DNA from: Methylobacterium sp. J-070
GTDB taxonomy: Bacteria > Pseudomonadota > Alphaproteobacteria > Rhizobiales > Beijerinckiaceae
DNA length: 42,152 bases
Direction: 5' to 3'
Assembly (NCBI RefSeq): GCF_022829385.1
Contig: NZ_JAKSXX010000311.1
Coordinates: 1-42,152 of the forward strand
Shown here piece by piece: positions 34,996 through 42,152 of the stretch. The notes below the pieces were generated by a model, which searched no databases, was not told the DNA's origin, and saw nothing but the letters and a program-made list of their open reading frames with translations. Position 1 is the stretch's first letter. Each line of letters starts with the position of its first letter. Position numbers and translations under genes: made by a program.

Positions 34996-35010
34996 GGTCC
35001 ACCTCCTTTT
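34996..35010 (-). promoter_or_regulatory. Consensus Shine-Dalgarno site for the tiny ORF
   Basis: Reads AAAAGGAGGTGGACC immediately upstream of the ATG at 34995. The long match and five-base spacing make efficient translation likely if the region is transcribed. Confidence 0.65.
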
Positions 35011-35076
35011 CAGACCCGGGGCCCTTGAGCCCCATGCGAGGACAATGAGCCGGCCGCCGGGGGGTTCCGGAGCCGG

Positions 35077-36963
35077 CTAGCCGGTCTGTCCGGCGGCATC
35101 CTCCAGAAGGGTGGCGACCCGGGCCGCCAGATCGGCGGAACGGAACGGCTTGGAGAGCACCGGCAGGTCCTCGGGGATCTGCATCGCGTCGGCATGGCCG
35201 GTGAGGATCAGGACGGGCAGGCCCGGGTCGCGGTCGCGGATCTCGGCGGCGAGCTCGATGCCGCTCATACCGGGCATGGCCAGATCCGCCACGACGATGT
35301 CGTATCGGTCGCGCTGGAGATGCTGGAGCGCGGCCTCGCCGCCGCCCGCCTCCGTGGTGCTGTGACCGAAGCCCGTGAGGAACGAGGCGGTCACGTGCCG
35401 CACCTGGGGATCGTCGTCGACGATGAGGACGCGGGCGCGCCGCCCTTCGACCGGTGCGGCGCCGGCCTCCCGCGCGACCTGTTCGGGCGCCTGGGCGGCG
35501 AAGGGGAGCGCCAGCTCGACGCGGGTGCCCCGGCCGACCTCGCTGTCGATCGCTAGCCGGCCCTTGGATTGCTGGGCGAGGCCGAACACCATGGCGAGAC
35601 CGAGCCCCGTGCCCTGGCCGACCGCCTTGGTGGTGAAGAACGGCTCGCAGACCCGGCGCAGGATCTCCTCCGGGATGCCGGTGCCCTCGTCGGTGACGCT
35701 GATGCCGAGATAGGGGCCGTCGGCGATCTCGGGGTCGCCGCCGATGCTCAGGCGCCGGGTCGCCACCGTGATGGTGCCGCCCTCCGGCATGGCGTCCCGG
35801 GCGTTGATGCAGAGGTTGAGCACGGCGAGCTCGAGCTGGTCCGGATCGACCTGGACCGCCGGCAGATCGTCCTCCAGGTCGGTCACGACGGTGACGAGGC
35901 CGCCGAGGCTGCGCCCGAACAGGTCGCTCATCCCGGCGATCAGGGCATTCACGTCGACCGCCCGGGCCTGAAGGTCGTGGGCCCGGCTGAAGCTGAGTAG
36001 GCGCTTGGTCAGGGAGGCGCCGCGCTCGGCCGCCCCGCGGGCGTTCTCGATCAGGCGCTGCACCCGCGGCTGGTCGGCGACCCGCGGGCCGGCGAGTTCC
36101 AGGCTCCCCAGGATCGCCGTCAGGAGGTTGTTGAAATCGTGGGCGATGCCGCCGGCCAGCGTGCCGAGCGCCTGCATCTTGTCGGACTGGCGCAGCCTGG
36201 CCTCCAGGGTCCGCTGCTCGGTCACGTCCCGCTCGATCACCGCGAGGTGGCTGATCGCGCCGCCGGCGTCACGGATCGGCACCCGGGTGACGTGGCTCCA
36301 CTGCTCGGCCCCGGTCGGCCCGTCGCTGATGAGGCTCTCGGCCACCGCCCCGGAGCGGATCGCCGCCTCGTCCGCCTCGGCGACCGGAGCGGCCTTCGGG
36401 CCGAGGAGGGCGTCCTCGCGCCGCCCGAGGCAGGCGGCGATGTCGTGGCCGAGGAGGGCCGCCTTGCGGGCGTTCAGCCGCACGAAGCGGCCGTCGGCGT
36501 CCTTGAAGCTGATCGCGTCCTGGGCGTGGTCGAGCAGGCCCCGCAGCAGCGCCCGCTCGGTGGCGAGGTCCCGGCCCAGGCGGTGCCGCTCGAAGGCCTG
36601 CCGGACGGTGGAGCGCAGCAGGCCGGGGTCCCAGGGCTTCGTCACGTAGCCGACGATGCCGCCGCGGTTGAGGGCGGCGATCACCGCGGTGATGTCGGCG
36701 TAGCCGGTCAGCAGGATCGCCTGCGCGTCGTGGAAGCTGCGCGCCTCGGCGAGCAGCGCGTCGCCGGTGAGGCCGGGCATGCGCTGGTCGGAGAGGACCA
36801 CGGCGATGTCGGGCTCGGCGCGCAGGATCTCCAGCGCCTCGGCGGGCCGCGAGGTCGTCAGCACCCGGTAGGACTCCTCGAACAGGTCCTCCAGGGCGAT
36901 CAGGATGTCCGGCTCGTCGTCGACGGCCAGGATCGTTCCTGCACCTGCCGTTCCGTCATTCAT
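35077..36963 (-). CDS. Hybrid histidine kinase: receiver-PAS-HisKA-ATPase-receiver
   Basis: A 628-residue cytoplasmic protein. N-terminal receiver (~10-125): AVDDEPDI and VVLSDQRMPG with Asp59, then the conserved Lys109 in VTKPWDP. PAS domain (~140-255): DAISFKDADGRFVRLN. H-box GGIAHDFNNLLTAILGSLEL with His275. ATPase: LNLCINARDAMPEGG, VTDEGTGI, EPFFTTKA, GTGLGLAMVFGL. C-terminal receiver (~510-625): VLIVDDDPQVR, VADLAMPGM with Asp560, Lys605. The start overlaps the upstream kinase stop by four bases (ATGA), so it is the last long gene of the chemosensory operon. The N-terminal receiver could be phosphorylated by the upstream CheA, making this kinase an output relay. Confidence 0.9.
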   Translation of the reverse strand: MNDGTAGAGTILAVDDEPDILIALEDLFEESYRVLTTSRPAEALEILRAEPDIAVVLSDQRMPGLTGDALLAEARSFHDAQAILLTGYADITAVIAALNRGGIVGYVTKPWDPGLLRSTVRQAFERHRLGRDLATERALLRGLLDHAQDAISFKDADGRFVRLNARKAALLGHDIAACLGRREDALLGPKAAPVAEADEAAIRSGAVAESLISDGPTGAEQWSHVTRVPIRDAGGAISHLAVIERDVTEQRTLEARLRQSDKMQALGTLAGGIAHDFNNLLTAILGSLELAGPRVADQPRVQRLIENARGAAERGASLTKRLLSFSRAHDLQARAVDVNALIAGMSDLFGRSLGGLVTVVTDLEDDLPAVQVDPDQLELAVLNLCINARDAMPEGGTITVATRRLSIGGDPEIADGPYLGISVTDEGTGIPEEILRRVCEPFFTTKAVGQGTGLGLAMVFGLAQQSKGRLAIDSEVGRGTRVELALPFAAQAPEQVAREAGAAPVEGRRARVLIVDDDPQVRHVTASFLTGFGHSTTEAGGGEAALQHLQRDRYDIVVADLAMPGMSGIELAAEIRDRDPGLPVLILTGHADAMQIPEDLPVLSKPFRSADLAARVATLLEDAAGQTG

Positions 36964-38684
36964 GCGCTGGCCGCCTGCCGCGGTATCCCGATCACGAAGC
37001 AGGCTCCCCCTTCCGGCGCCGTCTCCACGGTCAGCGAGCCGCTATGCGCCTGAACGACGCTGTAGGCAATCGCCAGGCCGAGGCCGGTTCCGGATCCCAC
37101 GGGCTTGGTCGTGAAGAACGGCTCGAAGATCCGCTCCCGCAGCGTTTCCGGTATTCCTGGGCCGGTATCGCTGATCCGGATCTCGTCGAGGTCCGGGCTC
37201 GACTGCGTGGTGATCCGGATGGTCCCGCCCTCCGGCATGGCGTCGGCGGCATTGCCCAGGATGTTCATCACCACCTGGTTGAGCAGCGCCGGCGTGCAGT
37301 GGATCTCGGTCCGGCCCGCGAAGGCGCGCTCCACGGCGATGCGCTCGCCGAGCTTGTGCTGGATCAGGGCCAGCACCGTATCGATCGCCTCCGGCACGTT
37401 GACCAGGGCGCGCTCGCCCTCGTCGAGGCGCGAGAACTTGCGCAGGTTCAGGACGAGATCCTGGATCCGCGTCAGACCCATCCGCATCGAGGCGACCCGC
37501 TGCCGGGCCTTCTGGACAGCGCGGTCGGCCGCATCCGGTGCGGCGCCCGGCAGCTCGCCGAGCAGACGCTCCACCGTGCCCTGGTGGGCCAGGATGAAGG
37601 CGAGGGGGTTGTTGATCTCGTGCGCGATGCCGGCCACGAGCTCGCCCAGCGAGGCCATCTTGGCGGCCTGGACGAGCTTGGACTGCGCCTCGGTGAGCTG
37701 GCGGTTGGCGTCGGCGAGGTCGCGGTTGGCCCGCTCCAGGGCGTCGGCGAGCCCGGCCCGGGCCTCCGCCGCCTCCGCCTCGGCGCGGGCGCGCTCCACC
37801 GCCCGCTCGCGCTCGCCGAACTGGCCGGCGATGCGCCGGTCGTCCTCCTCCAGCAGGCGGCGGCGCACGAAGCCGCGGACCCGGAGCGCCAGGACCTCCG
37901 CGTCGGATTTCGAGACCACGTCGTCGGCCCCCGCCGCGAAGGCGTCCACCAAGAAGTCCTTGGCGGGATCGCTCCCGGCGATGCCCACGAGGTGGAAGCC
38001 CGCCCCCGCCGCCTGCCCGGAGCGCCGCTGGCTGATCGCCCGGCACAGGGCCAGCCCGTCATAGGCGTGGCCGAGAAGATCGACCGTCACGCAGTCGAAG
38101 GCGTCGTCGCCGGCGGCCGCGTCCAGGGCGGCCAGCGCCGCCTCCGGCCCGTCCGCACTCGACACGTGGTGCCCGTCCTGGCCCATCAGCCCGGCCAGGA
38201 AGGTCCGGTAGGTGGCGCTGCCGTCGATCACCAGGATCCGGCCGCGCCGGAAGGCGGCCGCGCCCGGCCCCTCGGCATCGCCGGCCGGGCGCCGCTCGCG
38301 CAGCAGGGCGCGGATGCGCAGGATCATCAGGTCGCGGTCGGCCGATTTCGGCAGGTAGGCGTCGGCGCCGCTCTCGAGGCCCTGGCGCTCGCCGCCGTTG
38401 CCGCCGGTCAGCATCAGGACCGGCAGCGCCCGGGTGCGCAGGGACAGGCGCATCTGCCGGATCAGCTCGTCGCCGTTCATGCCCGGCAGGTGGTAATCCG
38501 CCACCAAGAGGTCGGGCTGGCTGCGGTTGAGGTGGTCGAGGGCCGTCTCGGCCGAGGGGCAGCGCTCCACCGAGAAGCCGTTGGCCTCCAGCAGGAGGCG
38601 CAGTTCCAGCGCCTGAGTCTCCGAATCCTCCACCAGCAGGATCCGGGCGGGCCCCTCGGGGACGCCGACCTCGGTCCCCGTCAC
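36960..38684 (-). CDS. Hybrid histidine kinase with two N-terminal receivers, the second degenerate
   Basis: A 574-residue cytoplasmic protein. First receiver (~14-130): ILLVEDSETQALELRLLLEA and VADYHLPGMNGDELI with Asp63, and Lys113. Second receiver-like domain (~148-272): ILVIDGSATYRTF has only one acidic residue where two usually bind Mg, and VTVDLLGHAYDG keeps Asp202. A long coiled-coil (~280-340, rich in Ala, Glu and Arg) leads to the H-box LGELVAGIAHEINNPLAFIL with His355, then ATPase motifs NILGNAADAMPEGG, ISDTGPGI, FEPFFTTKP and GTGLGLAIAYSV. It overlaps cheB upstream and the next kinase downstream by four bases each. Confidence 0.9.
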   Translation of the reverse strand: MTGTEVGVPEGPARILLVEDSETQALELRLLLEANGFSVERCPSAETALDHLNRSQPDLLVADYHLPGMNGDELIRQMRLSLRTRALPVLMLTGGNGGERQGLESGADAYLPKSADRDLMILRIRALLRERRPAGDAEGPGAAAFRRGRILVIDGSATYRTFLAGLMGQDGHHVSSADGPEAALAALDAAAGDDAFDCVTVDLLGHAYDGLALCRAISQRRSGQAAGAGFHLVGIAGSDPAKDFLVDAFAAGADDVVSKSDAEVLALRVRGFVRRRLLEEDDRRIAGQFGERERAVERARAEAEAAEARAGLADALERANRDLADANRQLTEAQSKLVQAAKMASLGELVAGIAHEINNPLAFILAHQGTVERLLGELPGAAPDAADRAVQKARQRVASMRMGLTRIQDLVLNLRKFSRLDEGERALVNVPEAIDTVLALIQHKLGERIAVERAFAGRTEIHCTPALLNQVVMNILGNAADAMPEGGTIRITTQSSPDLDEIRISDTGPGIPETLRERIFEPFFTTKPVGSGTGLGLAIAYSVVQAHSGSLTVETAPEGGACFVIGIPRQAASA

Positions 38685-39748
38685 GGCCGCGCCCCAGGCT
38701 CGACGAGGCGCAGGACGTGCTCGGCGATCCGGTCGAGGGGGAGGACCGCGCGGGCGGCGCCGAGCCGCACCGCCGCCGCCGGCATGCCGTAGACCACCGC
38801 GGTGCTCTCATGCTCGGCCACGGTCTGCGCCCCGGCCTGGTGCATGTCGGAGAGGCCCGCCGCCCCGTCCTCGCCCATCCCGGTGAGCAGGACGCCGATG
38901 CCGGCGGCGCCCGACTGCCGGGCCATCGAGCGGAACAGCACGGTGGCGGCCGGACGCTGCCCCGAGACCGGCGGGGCGTCGATCACCCGGAGGATCCGCC
39001 CCGTGCCGATCTCCAGGTGCCGGTCGCCGGGCGCCACGTAGACGCGGCCGGGCTCGGCCCGCTCGCCGTCCCGGGCGAGGCCGACCGGCAGGGTCACGAC
39101 GCTGTCGAGCCAGCTGGCGAATCCGTCCATGAAGGCGGGCCCCATGTGCTGGACCACCAGCACCGGCAGGGGGAAGTCGTTCGGCAGCGCGCCGATCACC
39201 CGGGCGAGCGCCGGGGGGCCGCCCGTGGAGGCGCCGATCCCCAGGAGGCTCGGCGCCTGCCCGGGCAGCTCGGCCGGGGACGCGTGGGACGGGACTGTGC
39301 CGCGGGTGGCCCATTCGGTGCCGATCGGGCGGCGGCGGATCACCGGCACCTGGGCCATGATCCGCAGCTGCGTGCAGATTTCGCCGGCCACCGCCTCGTA
39401 GCCGGCGTGGGTGGTGGCCACCGGCTTCTCCACCACCGACAGGGCGCCGGCCCGGAGGGCGTTCATCGAGATGCGCAGGGAGGAATCCTCGACCGAATCC
39501 GCCACCACGACGATCGGCGTCGGATGCTCGGCCATGATCCGGCGGGTGGTCTCCAGCCCGTCGATCCCGGGCAGGCGGATATCCATCGAGATCACGTCCG
39601 GCCGGACCGTCTGAAGCTTCGCCATGGCCTCCTCCCCGGAGGCGACGGCGGCCACGATCTCGAGCCGGGCGTCGCGGGAGACGATGTGGCGGAGCAGCTC
39701 GCGCACCACGAGGCTGTCCTCCACCAGCATGACGCGGACCGGGGTCAC
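38681..39748 (-). CDS. cheB: Chemotaxis-type protein-glutamate methylesterase CheB
   Basis: A 355-residue CheB. Receiver domain: VMLVEDSLVVRELLRHIVSR, ISMDIRLPGIDG with phospho-acceptor Asp56, EKPVATT with Lys108. After a linker comes the methylesterase domain: Ser174 in IGASTGGPPAL, His201 in VVQHMGPAFMDGFASWLD and Asp294 in LLTGMGEDGAAGLSDM form the catalytic triad. It removes methyl groups from, or deamidates, the chemoreceptor encoded upstream. It overlaps cheA and the kinase gene by four bases each, as in tight che operons. Confidence 0.94.
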   Translation of the reverse strand: MTPVRVMLVEDSLVVRELLRHIVSRDARLEIVAAVASGEEAMAKLQTVRPDVISMDIRLPGIDGLETTRRIMAEHPTPIVVVADSVEDSSLRISMNALRAGALSVVEKPVATTHAGYEAVAGEICTQLRIMAQVPVIRRRPIGTEWATRGTVPSHASPAELPGQAPSLLGIGASTGGPPALARVIGALPNDFPLPVLVVQHMGPAFMDGFASWLDSVVTLPVGLARDGERAEPGRVYVAPGDRHLEIGTGRILRVIDAPPVSGQRPAATVLFRSMARQSGAAGIGVLLTGMGEDGAAGLSDMHQAGAQTVAEHESTAVVYGMPAAAVRLGAARAVLPLDRIAEHVLRLVEPGARP

Positions 39749-42000
39749 AGGAGCTGCCCGATCGTGTCGAGGAGCTGGCGCTGGTCGAATGCCTGCTTGG
39801 TCAGGTAGGCGTCGGCACCGAGGTCGAGGCCCCGGGCCACGTCGGCGGCGTCTCCCCGGGACGTCATCAGGATCGTCGGGAGCCGGGCGAAGCGCTCGTC
39901 GGCCCGCAGGGCCTGGAGCAGGCCGAACCCGTCGAGGCGCGGCATCTCCACGTCCGCGAGGACGAGGTCCACGGGCTCGATCTCGGCGCGCAGCCGGTCG
40001 AGGGCGTCCTGGCCGTCGACGCAGACGACTACGCGGTAGCCGGCGGCTTCCAAGATGCCCTTCTCCAAGGTTCGGGTTGTGATCGAATCGTCGACGACCA
40101 GGATCGTCGCCCGCGATGGCGCGTGAGTCGTCGAACGTGGAGCCTGCGCCATCGTTCCGACGGATGCGACGGATGCGCGTCCGGCGAGCCCCTCGGGATC
40201 GAGGACGAGCACCGGCACGTCGCCGGGCAGCACCGCCGTGCCGGCGATCAGGCCGGGATCGGCGCCGAAGTCGGGCGCGGGCAGGACGAGGAGCGAGCGC
40301 ACGTCGTGCAGGCGGTCGACCGCCAGCGCCATGCGGCCGCCGCCCGCCCGCAGCACCACGGCGGTCAGGGTGGCGGGATCGGCCGGGGCGGGGACCGCGC
40401 CGAGGACCTGGGCGAGGTCGACGACCGGGCAGGTCGCCGCCGCGTCGCCGGCACCGATCCGCAGGATCGTGCGGCCCATCGCCACCGGCAGCGCGTCCCG
40501 CCTGAGCCGCAGCAGGCGCTCGACCGCGTCGCCCGGCAGGGCGTAGCTGCGTCCGGCGGCCTCGACCAGCAGCAGGCTGCGCCGGGCCGCCGACAGCGGC
40601 AGGCTGAAGACCAGGGCGGTTCCGGCCGGCGCCCGCGGCTCCAGGCGCACGCTGCCGAGGAGCTGGCGCGCCGCGTCCGCCGCCACCGAGAGGCCGTAGC
40701 CGCGTCCCGAGAGGGTGTCGACCGCCTCCGCGGTGGAGAAGCCCGGCTCGAAGACGAGGCGCAGGAGCGTCTCGGCATCGGCGGCCGCCTCCGGGGCGAT
40801 GAGGCCCCGCGCCCGGGCCGTGGCCTCGATCCGGGCGAGATCCGGGCCCGGCCCGTCATCCGACACCGTGACCTGGAGACGGGCGCCGCGGACCGCGATG
40901 GCCAGCCCGAGCCCCAGGACCTCGGGCTTGCCGGCGTTGCGGCGCACCTCCGGCGGCTGCCAGCCATGGCTCAGGGCGTTGCGCAGGGCGTGAAGCAGCG
41001 GATCCTTCAGCACCTGCAGCGTGCCGCGCTCCACCGGCAGATCGAGGCCGCGCAGGTCGATATCGACCTCGCGCCCCTGTTCCCGGGCGGTCTCGCGGAG
41101 GGAGCGGGCCAGGGGGGCGAGGACCGTCTCGGCGGGCACCAGGGCGAGGCGCTCGGCGGCGGCGCGGACGCGGGATGCGGCGCCCTCGATGCGGCTGGAG
41201 GCCGCCGCCTGGCGCCGGGACAGCTCCGAGGCCTCCCGGGCGAAGGTGCCGACCCGGGCCGCGAAGGCGCGCCATTCCGGCCGTTCCCCCTCGGCTCCGG
41301 CGGCCAGCGCCTCCGCGCCGGTGCGCAGGTCCTGGGCGAACCGGGCGAGCCGCGCGAGGCTTTCCGCCGCCGGCGCACGGCCCGCCAGCGTGCTGGCGAG
41401 GTCGTGGCTCGCCCGGGCCATCACCTCGACCGCCTCCGCGGGAACCCGCAGCATGGCGGTCCCGGCCTCGGCCGGCTCGGGGACCGGCCTCTGGGCCGGC
41501 GCGGCCGGTGACGGGGCGGCGGGTGCAGGGCCGGCGGCCGGAGGAGCAACCGGCGCGGGTGGTGGCTCGAAGGGGGGCGCAGGCGGGGGTCCCGGTGCGG
41601 GGTCCGGGCTCGCCGGCTCCGGTGCCGCGCCGGGAAGGCCGAGGACCCGGCCCAGCGCCGCCAGGGCGTCCGCCGGCATGTCCGGGCCGACGCCGTCCTT
41701 GAGGCCGGCCACGTAGGCTTCGATCCGGTCGAGGGCGAGGTGGACCGCGTTGGCCGCCTCCCGGTCCAGGACCGTGGCACCGGTGTGGACGCCCTCGAAC
41801 AGCGTCTCCAGGCGGTGGGCCACCGCCTCGACGGCGGGCAGGTCGACGGCGCGGGACGCCCCCTTCAGGCTGTGGGCGCGGCGGAAGACGTCGTTCCAGT
41901 CCGGAGTGGCGCTGCCCAAAGCCGCGCGGATCGCCGCGACGTGCTCCCGGTGCTCGACGTCGAAGGCGGCGAGCAGCAGCTGGCGGATGTCCTCGGCCAA
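39745..42000 (-). CDS. Hybrid CheA-type kinase with C-terminal receiver
   Basis: A 751-residue protein. P1/Hpt domain (~1-110): FRRAHSLKGASRAVDLPAVE with phospho-His43. A ~60-residue Pro/Ala-rich linker (~135-190) replaces any clear P2. Dimerisation helices are at ~190-320. ATPase: DPLLHALRNALSHGW, VSDDGPGPD, EPGFSTAEAV and GRGYGLSVAADAARQLLGSV. A CheW-like domain follows (RSLLLVEAAGRSYALPGDAV, RMALAVDRLHDVRSLLVLPA). The C-terminal receiver (~628-751) has ILVVDDSITTR and LVLADVEMPRLDG with Asp683. CheA-receiver fusions are typical of Wsp-like and other non-flagellar systems. It follows a chemoreceptor gene and precedes cheB. Confidence 0.92.
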   Translation of the reverse strand: MAEDIRQLLLAAFDVEHREHVAAIRAALGSATPDWNDVFRRAHSLKGASRAVDLPAVEAVAHRLETLFEGVHTGATVLDREAANAVHLALDRIEAYVAGLKDGVGPDMPADALAALGRVLGLPGAAPEPASPDPAPGPPPAPPFEPPPAPVAPPAAGPAPAAPSPAAPAQRPVPEPAEAGTAMLRVPAEAVEVMARASHDLASTLAGRAPAAESLARLARFAQDLRTGAEALAAGAEGERPEWRAFAARVGTFAREASELSRRQAAASSRIEGAASRVRAAAERLALVPAETVLAPLARSLRETAREQGREVDIDLRGLDLPVERGTLQVLKDPLLHALRNALSHGWQPPEVRRNAGKPEVLGLGLAIAVRGARLQVTVSDDGPGPDLARIEATARARGLIAPEAAADAETLLRLVFEPGFSTAEAVDTLSGRGYGLSVAADAARQLLGSVRLEPRAPAGTALVFSLPLSAARRSLLLVEAAGRSYALPGDAVERLLRLRRDALPVAMGRTILRIGAGDAAATCPVVDLAQVLGAVPAPADPATLTAVVLRAGGGRMALAVDRLHDVRSLLVLPAPDFGADPGLIAGTAVLPGDVPVLVLDPEGLAGRASVASVGTMAQAPRSTTHAPSRATILVVDDSITTRTLEKGILEAAGYRVVVCVDGQDALDRLRAEIEPVDLVLADVEMPRLDGFGLLQALRADERFARLPTILMTSRGDAADVARGLDLGADAYLTKQAFDQRQLLDTIGQLL

Positions 42001-42012
42001 GGCGGCGGGCCC

Positions 42013-42152
42013 TCAGTGCCGGTATCGTTCGGCGAGCGCCATGAGCGCCTGGGCGAGTTCGGTGAGGTTGGCGGAGGCCGCCTCGACCTGTCGGGTTCCG
42101 GCGGCGGTCTGCTGGCTGGCCTGGCGGATGTTCTGCAGGGCGCCCATCACCT
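42013..42152 (-). CDS. Methyl-accepting chemotaxis protein, C-terminal end only
   Basis: The window cuts the gene; only its last 46 codons are present, ending TGA at 42013. The visible part, MGALQNIRQASQQTAAGTRQ followed by VEAASANLTELAQALMALAE, is the amphipathic helix that ends many chemoreceptor signalling domains. It lies 12 bases before the hybrid cheA, so receptor, CheA and CheB are in one operon. No C-terminal NWETF-like pentapeptide is present; it ends ERYRH. Confidence 0.75.
   Translation of the reverse strand, partial: VMGALQNIRQASQQTAAGTRQVEAASANLTELAQALMALAERYRH

Overview
The window is high-GC alphaproteobacterial DNA. The ribosomal proteins, RNA polymerase alpha, the many multi-domain histidine kinases and the wide set of uptake and one-carbon/organosulfur genes fit Methylobacterium/Methylorubrum or a close Hyphomicrobiales relative. 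That assignment is inferred from protein character; no database was searched. No tRNA, rRNA, CRISPR array or intact insertion sequence was seen.

Layout. (1) 1-5649: a GlxA/AraC-type regulator (cut by the window edge) is divergent from a monomeric sarcosine oxidase/SolA-type flavoenzyme and a polar amino-acid ABC transporter (binding protein, two permeases, ATPase). This looks like a unit for uptake and oxidative demethylation of an N-methyl amino acid. (2) 5544-8280: a truncated mgtC remnant, a secreted PAP2 acid phosphatase and a DMT-family exporter, all on the minus strand. (3) 8882-13031: a complete ugpBAEC glycerol-3-phosphate importer (minus). (4) 13602-16620: a ParD-like ribbon-helix-helix protein overlapping a four-PAS hybrid histidine kinase. 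(5) 17400-30080: a large organosulfur-scavenging island. It has two MetQ-like and two SsuA-like binding proteins, one MetNI transporter, four flavin-dependent (luciferase-like) monooxygenases including DmoA-like and SfnG-like members, and an SfnB-family oxidoreductase. Neither SsuBC nor a flavin reductase is present. A frameshifted YeeE/YedE remnant lies at its right edge. (6) 31069-34641: the alpha ribosomal operon rpsM-rpsK-rpoA-rplQ, interrupted by a metallo-beta-lactamase-fold hydrolase between rpsK and rpoA and not preceded by adk/secY. (7) 34909-42152, minus: a chemosensory locus (chemoreceptor end, hybrid CheA, CheB, two hybrid histidine kinases), followed by a very short ORF with a perfect ribosome binding site and a rho-independent terminator.

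How the parts work together. In the sulfur island the binding proteins would capture organosulfur compounds such as sulfonates, sulfones, thioethers or methionine derivatives. MetNI would import at least some of them, and the FMNH2-dependent monooxygenases would cleave C-S bonds to release sulfite for assimilation. The four-base overlap between metI and the DmoA-like gene argues that this MetNI may carry an organosulfur substrate of the oxygenase rather than only methionine. The chemosensory locus resembles Wsp-like alternative signalling systems in having a CheA-receiver fusion followed by CheB, but two hybrid kinases occupy the output position. Decayed genes (mgtC, YedE) mark likely rearrangement junctions.
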